A DNA stretch of 64,000 bases, taken from the NCBI RefSeq assembly GCF_000744785.1, contig NZ_JQMO01000003.1, positions 5,208,001-5,272,000 of the forward strand, read 5' to 3'. The translations under genes and the position numbers were made by a program. The notes beneath the pieces were generated by a model. The model searched no databases, was not told the DNA's origin, and was given only the letters and a program-made list of their open reading frames with translations. Positions 42,166 through 49,916 of this stretch are shown here, piece after piece; positions within the stretch are counted from its first letter, which is position 1, and each line of letters opens with the position of its first letter. This stretch comes from Kitasatospora azatica KCTC 9699. Lineage in GTDB: Bacteria > Actinomycetota > Actinomycetes > Streptomycetales > Streptomycetaceae.

Positions 42166-43622
42166 GTGGCGATGACCTTGGCAGTGAGTGGGGCGATGTG
42201 TCTGTCACTTCGGACGGTAGGTCAGATGTCCTGGCTAGGTGGGTGCGTGAGCGAGCCGGGCTTGCCCAGGAGAAGGCGCCCGAGAGTGATGGCTTGCGGA
42301 TCGCGTTCTACGGCCGGGTTTCCACCGAGGATCACCAGGACCCGGCCACGTCGCGCGCCTGGCAACTGCTGCAAGCAGAGTCCTTGGTTTCCGGCCATGG
42401 CCGGGTCGTGGCGGAGTTCTTCGAAGTCGGGCACAGCAGGGCGCTGCCCTGGGCACGCCGTCCCGAGGCCGGCGCTCTTCTCGCGGCGCTGACCGATCCG
42501 GACCGGGGGTTCGACGCGATCGTCATCGGGTCGAGCGAACGTGCCTTCCACGGCAACTAGTTCAGCGTGATGGCGCCACTGTTCGAGCACTTCGGCGTGG
42601 GCGTGTGGATCCCGGAACTGGGCGGCTGTGTCGACCCGACGGTCGCCGGGCACGAGGAGCTGATGGTCCTGCTCGGCATCCTCGCCAAGCGCGAGGTCAC
42701 TCGCGCCCGGATCCGGGTCCGCTCCGCCATGGCCGTCCAGACCCGCGACCAGGGCCGCTACCTGGGGGGACGCCCTCCGTACGGCTACCGCCTGGTGGAT
42801 GCGGGACCGCACCCCAACCGGTCCTTCGCCCGCCGCGGCGTGCGCCTGCGACGGCTGGACACCGACCCGCACACGGGACCGATTGTGCGGTGGATCTTCT
42901 CCCAGCGCCTGTCCGGCCACAGTTTCGCCCGGATTGCCCGTGCTCTGAACGACACGGAGGTTCCGCCGCCATCCGCCGTCGACCCGGAGCGCAACCCGCA
43001 CCGTGACGGCTGGCGCTGGCAGGTCCCCACGGTGCGGGCGATCCTGGCGAACCCCCGCTACACCGGCCGCCAGGTCTGGAACCGCCAGCGCACCGACCAC
43101 GAGCTGATCGACCCGGACAACACCACCCTCGGCCACCGCGACGTCCAGCGCTGGAACACCCCGGACGACTGGGCTATCTCCCGCAAGCAGGTGCACCCGG
43201 CGCTGCTCAGCGAGGCCGACTTCGTCGCCGCCCAGCACGTCCGCGTGACCCGCGAGGTGACGCCAGGCCGCACGTACCGGCTGGCCGGGATCCTGCGCTG
43301 CGGCCTGTGCGGCCGCCGGATGGACTCCCACTGGACCCACCAACGCCCCGGCTACCGCTGCCGCCACGGCCAAAACAGCGCTACCACCCCGCAGCCCGAC
43401 CGGCCGCACAACGCGTACGTGCGAGAGGACCTGATCGTGGCCCACCTGCCGGCTCTCGTCCTGCGCCTCACGGCTGCCGTCGGCGATGCGGCCGGTGAGC
43501 CGCTCACCGCCCTCGACGCAGTCGAGCACCTGCGTGCCAGCGGCACCACACTGACCTACGACGCGGTGGCCAGGGTCCTGACCGCCGACACCGAGCTAGC
43601 CGAGAGGATCCTGATTGGCTGA
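42166..43622 (+). pseudogene. serine recombinase copy 3, broken by a frameshift and an amber codon
   Basis: It aligns with copy 2 over its whole length. GTG 42166 has the same GGGAGG upstream. An extra G near 42192 (AGTGGGGCGATG for AGTGGCGATG) shifts the first few codons, which matters only if translation starts there. At 42558-42560 CAG has become TAG, so the resolvase domain ends HGN-stop; the rest (FSVMAPLFEHFGVGVWIPEL onward to 43622) remains open. All key motifs, including GRVSTEDHQD and the zinc ribbon CGLCGRRMDSHW, are preserved. That points to recent inactivation, or to suppression if an amber suppressor exists. Confidence 0.9.
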
Positions 43623-43670
43623 TATTCCAGCGAGACATGCGACGAGCTGAGGACGACACCGAACGACGAA

Positions 43671-43736
43671 CGCCCGCACCTGGCCGAAGGCCTGGAACGG
43701 GCGCAGATCCACCGTACTCGGAAACCGAGCACGGTG
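43671..43736 (+). terminator. two hairpins after recombinase copy 3
   Basis: CGCCCG...CGGGCG (43671-43703) is identical to the hairpins after copies 1 and 2. It is followed by CACCGTACTCGG-aaa-CCGAGCACGGTG (43710-43736; 12-bp arms, one mismatch). TGTGTCCGAG follows at 43746-43755. Confidence 0.5.
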
Positions 43737-44350
43737 GGGGAAGAGTGTGTCCGAGCTTGTACCACCGGCCAACCTGGAGTGGGCTTCTGCGGTGCTGGAA
43801 GTTGATTACCGGTAGCTGGCCTGACGTGGCTCTGCGTATAGCGAACATCCGCAGGCGGGCTTGCCCTCGCCGCCGACTCCAAGCGTCCATGGGGACACCG
43901 CCCGCTACGGGCGGGCTCTGAATCCGATGGAGAGGGCTTACCCCATGGCCTGGATCGAGAAACACGGATGCGGTTGGCGTGCGCGCGGCCGGAACGGCAG
44001 CGCCGACGTAGCCCGGGTCACCGAGCCTGATGTCGCAGACGCCCGGGAGGTGCACTTGCCTGTCCCATTCGCGGGGCGTGTCCCTGGACCCGTCGGCGCG
44101 TTGTGCCAGGACGGGGCTGGATTCGGGCCGCGCTGGCTGGGGCTGTCAGTGTCCGGAACTAGACTGGCCGCTTCATGTAGGGCGACCGCACCGGGACCAT
44201 GCCGCTGGCCAGCGCTGGACAGCAGGATCGGGAATGGCAGGTCGTACCTCGAAGGGAGGTTCGCTAACGTGTTCGATAACCTGGCTGGACGCAGTCCGGC
44301 ATCTGGCGTCCTCCACCCCGCAGGATCGGCGCGCGTTGCACGGAGGAAGA
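43737..44350. other. recombinase 3' flank and uncharacterised DNA before the methyltransferase
   Basis: 43746 to about 43800 matches the flank of copy 2. The stretch 43945-44010 reads MAWIEKHGCGWRARGRNGSA, like the first residues of an actinobacterial tyrosine integrase (MAxIExxGxGWRxRxR), but no integrase body follows. The rest, up to the methyltransferase ribosome binding site, holds nothing I recognise. Confidence 0.4.
43945..44010 (+). pseudogene. possible N-terminal fragment of a tyrosine integrase
   Basis: MAWIEKHGCGWRARGRNG from the ATG at 43945 resembles the arm-binding N-terminus of streptomycete tyrosine integrases. Only about 20 residues fit; the following frame (DVARVTEPDVADAREV) is not clearly integrase. 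Confidence 0.25.
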
Positions 44351-45625
44351 ATGTCTGCCCTTAAGGTTGTCGAGATCTGCGCCGGAGCAGGAGGGCAGGC
44401 CGTCGGCCTTGAACGGGCAGGGTTCGAGCACGCCCTTGCAGTTGAGCTTGATCCGAACGCGTGCGAGACACTGCGGAAAAACCGGCCCGAGTGGAAGGTC
44501 GTCCAGGGCGACGTCGCGGATGAAGAGGTATGGCGGCCCGAGGACTACAAGGGAGTCTCCCTGCTCGCGGGAGGGGTGCCTTGCCCGCCCTTCACGATTG
44601 CGGGCAAGCAGCTCGGTGCAACCGATGAGCGTGATCTGTTCGCCTGGGCCGTCAAGCTCGCCGAGCGTGTCCAGCCCAAAGCGCTGCTGCTGGAGAACGT
44701 CCGCGGACTCAGTGCCAACCGCTTCTCTGCATACCGGCAGCACGTCCTCGACACCCTCCGCGACTTCGGCTATGTGGCGGAGTGGCGGCTCCTTCAGGCT
44801 TCCGACTTCGGGGTGCCGCAACTTCGGCCGCGGTTCGTCCTGGTCGCCCTCCAGGATGAGTACGCCGAGTACTTCCACTGGCCCGAGCCCCTGCCCGGAC
44901 TGGCGCCCACGGTCGGTGAGACGCTGAAGGACCTCATGGCAGCCAACGGCTGGGAAGGCGCCGAGGAATGGGCCGCCAAGGCTGACGGCATCGCCCCCAC
45001 CATCGTCGGGGGCTCGAAGAAGCACGGTGGAGCCGACCTCGGCCCCTCCCGGGCCAAGGCGGCCTGGGAGGCCCTGGGCGTCGACGCCTGGGGCATCGCG
45101 AACGACGCGCCGGCGCCGGGCTTCGAACCGGCGACGAGCAAGAAGGGCGAACGCAGGGGCGGACCGAAGCTCACCAGCCGGATGGCGGCGCGGATCCAGG
45201 GCTTCAGCGACGACTGGGAGTTTGAGGGAGGCAAGACCACCGGCTATCGGCAGATCGGCAACGCCTTCCCGCCGCCAGTCGCCAAAGAGGTCGGCCTCTC
45301 CATCGCGCGGGCCCTCAACAAGAAGGCCTCTCGCCGTGAACGTGCCGAGATCACCCATGACCCGGTCTACCGGCTGCTCCGCGGAAGGACACAGGCGCTC
45401 ACAGCAGAGCAGATCACCGCGCTTCTCCAAAAGGAGGACGTCGTGATGGGCGTGCCCGACGTCGAACGCCACTTGAGCCACCTCGGCCGGGACTTCAACA
45501 TCGAGACCGTCGAGCGCAAGCAGGGCGTCCCGAGCTACTTGCTCCGCGACTTCAAGGCTTTCATCGGCCAGGAGGGCCACGAGCGGCACGAGCTGTTCAA
45601 GGCCAACAAGGCCAAGATCAGCTGA
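44351..45625 (+). CDS. DNA cytosine-5 methyltransferase
   Basis: 424 aa from the ATG at 44351, with GGAGGAAGA directly upstream; the longer frame from 44030 is not coding. Motif I is EICAGAGGQAVGLERAGF; motif IV is GGVPCPPFTIAGKQLG with the catalytic Cys in PCPP; motif VI is ENVRG; motif VIII is QLRPRFVLV; motif X is RQIGNAFPPPVAKEVG. The target-recognition region lies between about residues 200 and 285. The last ~110 residues after motif X are an added helical tail. It converges on vsr and the NaeI-like endonuclease gene, so it is the likely protecting enzyme, and GCCGGC is the expected target if the pair is NaeI-like (inference). Confidence 0.93.
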   Translation: MSALKVVEICAGAGGQAVGLERAGFEHALAVELDPNACETLRKNRPEWKVVQGDVADEEVWRPEDYKGVSLLAGGVPCPPFTIAGKQLGATDERDLFAWAVKLAERVQPKALLLENVRGLSANRFSAYRQHVLDTLRDFGYVAEWRLLQASDFGVPQLRPRFVLVALQDEYAEYFHWPEPLPGLAPTVGETLKDLMAANGWEGAEEWAAKADGIAPTIVGGSKKHGGADLGPSRAKAAWEALGVDAWGIANDAPAPGFEPATSKKGERRGGPKLTSRMAARIQGFSDDWEFEGGKTTGYRQIGNAFPPPVAKEVGLSIARALNKKASRRERAEITHDPVYRLLRGRTQALTAEQITALLQKEDVVMGVPDVERHLSHLGRDFNIETVERKQGVPSYLLRDFKAFIGQEGHERHELFKANKAKIS

Positions 45626-45638
45626 GCATGACCGGCTG

Positions 45639-45667
45639 CCGCCCGCGGGAAATCAGCCCGCGGGCGG
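45639..45667. terminator. bidirectional hairpin terminator between convergent genes
   Basis: CCGCCCGCGGG-aaatcag-CCCGCGGGCGG is a perfect 11-bp stem with a 7-base loop. It lies 14 bp after the methyltransferase stop and contains the vsr stop codon in its loop, so the last codons of vsr form one arm. A tail-to-tail site with a strong stem fits a shared terminator. Confidence 0.6.
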
Positions 45668-46189
45668 GCCTCCGGGGAGACGGCTTTGGCTGTTCTCAGC
45701 CTTTAGCCGCTTCCGCTCGGCGAGCTCCTGCCTCCGCGCCACAACGGCTGCCACCACTGCCTCTGCGCACTCCGCGGGCGACTGGTGCTCCCAGAAACGC
45801 AGCACGAGCCATCCCTCGTCGGCGAGGCGCCCATCGGTATCCCGGTCGCGGGTGACGTTCCCGCCGATCTTCGACTCCCAGTACGCGGGATTGGTCTTGG
45901 GAAGAACGAAGTGCTCCGGGCAGCCGTGCCAGAAGCAGCCGTCGATGAAGACGGCGACGCGCACCGGCCGGAACACCAGGTCGGCTGTGCGCCGCATCTT
46001 CGGGAGCGGTCTCACAGCAACCCGGTAGCGCAGCCCGGCTGCGTGCACGAGCGACCGCAGCGCCAACTCCGGGGAGGTGTCCCTGCTGCGGTTTCCGAGC
46101 ATGCTGCGCCGGTTAGCTGCCGAGGATGCCCACGAGCCTTCGGGGGCGGTCCAGGCACCGCTGTCTGGGTCTGGAGAGCGTGTGCTCAT
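45653..46189 (-). CDS. vsr: very short patch repair endonuclease (Vsr)
   Basis: 178 aa from the ATG at 46189; ATGA overlaps the stop of the NaeI-like gene. Core signatures are RRSMLGNRSRDTSPELALRS, then TADLVFRPVRVAVFIDGCFW with HGCPEHF, with the catalytic Asp in TADLVF and the Cys/His residues that bind zinc. WESKIGGNVTRDRDTDGRLA and GWLVLRFWEHQ follow, as in E. coli Vsr. The enzyme nicks beside T in T:G mismatches created by deamination of 5-methylcytosine and so accompanies cytosine-5 methyltransferases. Here it is co-transcribed with the endonuclease and converges on the methyltransferase. The N-terminal ~35 residues are an extra low-complexity extension. Confidence 0.95.
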   Translation of the reverse strand: MSTRSPDPDSGAWTAPEGSWASSAANRRSMLGNRSRDTSPELALRSLVHAAGLRYRVAVRPLPKMRRTADLVFRPVRVAVFIDGCFWHGCPEHFVLPKTNPAYWESKIGGNVTRDRDTDGRLADEGWLVLRFWEHQSPAECAEAVVAAVVARRQELAERKRLKAENSQSRLPGGPPAG

Positions 46190-47139
46190 ATCTCTGGGAG
46201 CTTCGGGACGTATTCCTCTGGGTCGTCCGGCAGAGCCAGCGTCCACTGCTCGCCGCCGAGATCGACACAGGGCGCACCCCCATGGTGCGGCCTCAGCCGT
46301 GCGAGCCGCGCACTAACGGAATCCCCCGACTCCGGGACGGGCAGGCCCAGCTGCTCAGCCAGCTGGCCATGGCTCGAGTAGTGGCCGAGGATGACGATCC
46401 CGCGGGACTGCAAGCGCGAACGCGAGCCGCCGTTGTAGCGGACCCGCTTCATATAGTCCTCCTGCATCGCCACAGTCGCCACGACGTTGCGGCTGACCCT
46501 CCGGTGCTGCGCGCGCAGGAACAGCTCGTCGACGCGGCGCTGGCCCGACCTGTGACTGAACACTGCCGAGACGTCGTCCGCCGACAGGCGCAGCAGCATG
46601 TTGTCCTGCAGTGGCGCGTTGTAGAACAGCCACCGCACCTCCTGCCGCCCCGCCGCGCTGAGCGTCTTCTTCGCATCGCGGTTGCCGCCGACGTTCAGCA
46701 GCTCGGGGAGCGCCCGGACCAGACCCGCACACCACTGCGAGTCGCGGTCGTTCGCCCACACCACGAGCAGCAGCTCGCCGTGCGCCTCCGGCGGGATCAT
46801 CCACGCCCCGCGGGTCTGGGAAAACTTGCAGTCCACATCCGCACCAGCGATCCGGTAGTCCATCCTCGCGCCGTCGGCGAACGCGAACTCCCGCTGCAGG
46901 TTGATCTCGATGAGCGTGCCGAGGTGGGCCTTCTCCGTCTTGTAGAGCTGCTCCCAGCGGAAGCGCCCGGTGTGCTGGCCATCGAGCAGCATGTCCATGC
47001 TCCGCCGGACCGCACCCGCGAAACGCCGACCGTCGGGGTCTTCGCGAAGGATCAGCTCGGCTACCGCCTCCAGCGCTGAGTCCTGCCCAGACGCATCCGG
47101 CCACAGGCTGGGCTGCTCAGCATCAAATCCGTGATCCAC
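46186..47139 (-). CDS. NaeI-family type II restriction endonuclease
   Basis: 317 aa from the GTG at 47139, the same length as NaeI as I recall it; a longer upstream frame is shadow. Similarity to NaeI is visible throughout: QLYKTEKAHLGTLIEINLQR, DVDCKFSQTRGAWMIPPEAH, ATVAMQEDYMKRVRYNGGSR. The active-site residues Glu78, Asp94, Asp103 and Lys105 sit exactly eight positions after NaeI Glu70, Asp86, Asp95 and Lys97. NaeI cuts GCC/GGC, needs a second site as effector, and has an N-terminal endonuclease and C-terminal CAP-like domain; the length fits both. Specificity here is inferred. The last four bases overlap vsr. Confidence 0.92.
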   Translation of the reverse strand: MDHGFDAEQPSLWPDASGQDSALEAVAELILREDPDGRRFAGAVRRSMDMLLDGQHTGRFRWEQLYKTEKAHLGTLIEINLQREFAFADGARMDYRIAGADVDCKFSQTRGAWMIPPEAHGELLLVVWANDRDSQWCAGLVRALPELLNVGGNRDAKKTLSAAGRQEVRWLFYNAPLQDNMLLRLSADDVSAVFSHRSGQRRVDELFLRAQHRRVSRNVVATVAMQEDYMKRVRYNGGSRSRLQSRGIVILGHYSSHGQLAEQLGLPVPESGDSVSARLARLRPHHGGAPCVDLGGEQWTLALPDDPEEYVPKLPEI

Positions 47140-47217
47140 ACGGGAGAGGCTATCGGGGAAGCCCCCGTTTCGGCACCGAATAGGTGCACCCGGTCCGGCA
47201 GTGAAAGACTCATCCGC

Positions 47218-47407
47218 GTGATCCGAGAACCTGCTGAAGTCAGCATCGACGCCGAAGGCCACGTGGCCCTGCCCATGGCCCCTCCTCGCGGAGGCCGGCC
47301 TGGACATCGGCGCACGGCTCCTCGCCTGCAGCGACGGCGACGGCCGAATCGTCCTGCGCCGCCAGGCCGATGCGATCAGCCAGCTGCTGGAGTACGGCGA
47401 GTTCTGA
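47218..47407 (+). pseudogene. AbrB/SpoVT-like regulator gene with one extra base
   Basis: From the GTG at 47218 the frame reads IREPAEVSIDAEGHVALPMA. With one C removed from the run at about 47279-47282 it continues LLAEAGLDIGARLLACSDGD and GRIVLRRQADAISQLL to a stop at 47405-47407. This is a swapped-hairpin AbrB-type DNA-binding domain of about 62 aa. It is divergent from the NaeI-like gene, 78 bp between starts, the position of a restriction control gene. The single-base insertion breaks it in this sequence, by mutation or by sequencing error. Confidence 0.6.
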
Positions 47408-47573
47408 CACCGGTGCCGCCTGCCACAGGCCTGGACGGTGATTGAAGCCGAGGAGCCGGACTCCGGCCCGGCCGCGCATACAGGCCCGGTTTGATCCGTG
47501 CGAGCAGCTCGTCGTCGCCGGTCCGCGTATGTTGGCGCCCCCGGTATCCGGCTGCCGAGAGGCTGGCGCTGGC

Positions 47574-47810
47574 CTACGAGAACAGCGTGGCCTGCACGGC
47601 TCCTTGCTGGGCGCCCAGCGTCCCCTCCAGGTCGAGCTGCTCCTGGAACGCCACGGCGTCGGCGAGCGGCAGCTGAGTCATGCTGCCAGCGCACAAGACG
47701 AGTTCGTGAGCATGGCGCTTGTGGTCGTGGACGCTTCCGTGACCGGCACGGCCCGCGATCGGTACGAGCGCCACTGGGCGGGAACAGGACGGGCACGCGA
47801 CTCTCGGCAT
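47574..47810 (-). CDS. small zinc-ribbon-like protein, 78 aa
   Basis: From the ATG at 47810 (MPRVACPSCSRPVALVPIAG), with GGAGCAGTGAAG upstream. CPSC at residues 6-9 and a later Cys suggest a half zinc ribbon. The stretch VHDHKRHAHELVLCAGSM is typical of short streptomycete proteins of this kind, whose function is unknown. Antisense frames are shadows. It lies between the AbrB-like remnant and the truncated gene at 48018. Confidence 0.6.
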   Translation of the reverse strand: MPRVACPSCSRPVALVPIAGRAGHGSVHDHKRHAHELVLCAGSMTQLPLADAVAFQEQLDLEGTLGAQQGAVQATLFS

Positions 47811-48017
47811 CTTCACTGCTCCAGGATGCCGCAGCCGTATGACAGTTGGCAGACTGTCGAGCGCATCGCCAGAGCTCTCCTCATCAGGGAAGTGTGTAGC
47901 GGCATCCCGCGCCACGGCCGCTAGCACAGCCGTGCAGGGGGACCTCCCCGTATCGGCGTACACGTGAGTATGTGCGCAGTCGTGTACGAATGAATTGGAT
48001 CCGTCGCCGACCGTGTG

Positions 48018-48422
48018 ATGGAGTCGCTTCGCTTCACCGGCAGCCCTGTTGTGGCCGGTCGCTCCGTCCGAGGTCCGCCCTACTACGCTGAAGCCTTCGA
48101 CAAGGGGGTGAGTGCGGCGTCGAGGGATGTTGCCGGGTTGTTGGCCGTGTTCGACGCGCAGTTGAGGAGCCGGGTTCCTCGCTTCGCGCCGGTCGGGGCG
48201 GTCGTGGAGCAGGACGGGCCGCTGGTCCGCATCCAATTCGGCACGCACGGGATCGTCGGTCATCGCGGTCTGGACGGTGAAGACTTTGGCGAGCTGATCC
48301 GCCGACAGCAGGCTCTGTTTGCCGGATGTCTTCGACCGGTACAGTCGCGCATCGCGAGGATTGAGTGTGAACAGGACAGGAGCGCGGGGGAACGTGGCCC
48401 AGGGAAACCTTCCAATGGTTGA
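48018..48422 (+). pseudogene. 5' part of an unrecognised gene, truncated before the PIN gene
   Basis: From the ATG at 48018 the frame reads MESLRFTGSPVVAGRSVRGP, then DAQLRSRVPRFAPVGAVVEQ and DGPLVRIQFGTHGIVGHRGL, GEDFGELIRRQQALFAG. These look like a real conserved domain; I recall similar N-termini in some streptomycete acetyltransferase-like proteins, not verified. After about residue 108 the sequence (QDRSAGERGPGKPSNG) no longer looks coding. The frame overlaps the PIN gene start by eight bases. It is either a truncated remnant or a short coupled gene. Confidence 0.45.
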
Positions 48423-49815
48423 GCAGTACCGCGCTTGGCTCCTGCCCGACGGCGGCATGGACGACGCCGAGCGGGAGGCATTCTTCACTGATGGTCTTGT
48501 AGTGCTCGACACCAACATCCTGCTCAGCCTCTACGAGTACAATCCCGGAGCGCGCGAGCAGGTCTTTGCAGCGCTGGAGCAGATCGCTGACCGCCTGTGG
48601 CTGCCCCATCAGGTTGGACTGGAGTTCGTCCGCGGACGTCACCGTGTGATCGTGGATCGCCTGAAGGCCCTCAAGGACGCGCCCGCCGAGGTCGACCGGA
48701 AGCTGCAGCAGGCCCGCCAGGCAGTCATCGAGGCCAGCGATCTGGTGAAGCGGCTCCTCGCGAAGTACGCACAGGACGATGTCGCCAGCGCCGAACTCGA
48801 TGAGCAGATCAACCCGGAGGCGATCGACGGCCGTCTGGATGAGTACCGCACTCTTCTACGGCGGCACGTCCAGCACTTGAAGGACGAGCAAGACCTACTG
48901 CTCGGGTCGATCAGCTCTGATGACCCCATCCTCCCGCGTGTGGCCGCGCTGTTTCTCGATCGCATCGCCGCGCCCACTCCGCCAGACACGGTGAGGCAGC
49001 GACTCGATGAAGCCCTGACCTACCGGTTCCCCAACCAGATCCCGCCAGGGTTCTCGGACGGCCGCAAGGGAACATCCCTCGAGGCGGCAGGCGACTTCCT
49101 CCTCTGGGCGGAGATTGTGGAGAAGGCCAGAGGACTGGAGCAGCCCTGCCGGGTCCTGCTGGTCTCTTCTGACGGGAAGGGTGACTGGTACGAGAAGGCC
49201 GAGCCCGGCCGCAGCCGCCGCCCTTGGCCGATGCTCTTCGACGAGTTGAGGCTACGCGCCGGGGCCGAGCTGCGACTTGAGGAGCCTAGGAAGTTCTTCG
49301 AGGGCATCAAGCAGTTCCTGAACCCGGATGTTGAGCTCGCCGCGACCACCTATGAGGAGATCGACCGTGCGGCAGCTGTTGCCGCTGGCGGTACCGGCCA
49401 GCCGGACCTTGTCACTGAGGGCAACGCTGCTGTCATTGTCCCGGCGGACGGCCTGGCGCTCGACGCATACCGTGCGGCCGGCCTGACAACAGGGTCGGTT
49501 CGCCGTCTCGCGGAATCGCCTATGCACCGTCAGTTCCAATGGTGGCTGATCGGCGCCACAGCTCAACTCGGCCAGCGTAACGTCAGAGAGGGCGAGCCCC
49601 AGGTCGAGGTGCTCGCCGCTGTTCGCTCCGAGCGCCCGCCAGGGCCCGAGTGGCTAGGCGGGGATGTGCTAACCCAAGGCGAGTGGCCGTACCGGGGAGG
49701 TTCCTGGATCGCGCCGTGGTTTGTTCAGGTGGTGCGCTCAGCCAGCGAGGCCGACCGGCTGCCGCTCCAGAGGCTTGCGGCGCGGCACGCAGACCGGGTG
49801 GTGCCTGGCGGCTGA
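48415..49815 (+). CDS. PIN-like domain protein (PIN_8 type)
   Basis: 466 aa from the ATG at 48415 (MVEQYRAWLLPDGGMDDAER), with AGGGAAA upstream. The first strand, TDGLVVLDTNILLSLYEYNP, carries the PIN-fold acidic residue Asp32 and Asn34. A conserved QVGLEFVRGRHRVI segment and a long coiled coil (DRKLQQARQAVIEASDLVKR) follow. GDFLLWAEIVEKARGL and VLLVSSDGKGDWYEK complete the PIN_8 pattern, with further acidic residues for a metal-dependent RNase site. The last ~130 residues are of unknown type. It is 101 bp before the MORC-type ATPase gene on the same strand and may be the RNA-cleaving member of that cassette. Confidence 0.8.
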   Translation: MVEQYRAWLLPDGGMDDAEREAFFTDGLVVLDTNILLSLYEYNPGAREQVFAALEQIADRLWLPHQVGLEFVRGRHRVIVDRLKALKDAPAEVDRKLQQARQAVIEASDLVKRLLAKYAQDDVASAELDEQINPEAIDGRLDEYRTLLRRHVQHLKDEQDLLLGSISSDDPILPRVAALFLDRIAAPTPPDTVRQRLDEALTYRFPNQIPPGFSDGRKGTSLEAAGDFLLWAEIVEKARGLEQPCRVLLVSSDGKGDWYEKAEPGRSRRPWPMLFDELRLRAGAELRLEEPRKFFEGIKQFLNPDVELAATTYEEIDRAAAVAAGGTGQPDLVTEGNAAVIVPADGLALDAYRAAGLTTGSVRRLAESPMHRQFQWWLIGATAQLGQRNVREGEPQVEVLAAVRSERPPGPEWLGGDVLTQGEWPYRGGSWIAPWFVQVVRSASEADRLPLQRLAARHADRVVPGG

Positions 49816-49916
49816 TCCGCCATCTGATCGCACTGATTGGCCGTCTGAACAGGCGGAGGGCACTACGCTAGCGGACGTAGTAGATCGCGGACAGTGAAGA
49901 CGGGGTCAAGCTGAAG

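Noticed and set aside
47442..47924. Plus-strand frame opposite the zinc-ribbon gene
   Set aside because: The minus frame has CPSC, a ribosome binding site and a plausible family; the plus frame shows no domain.
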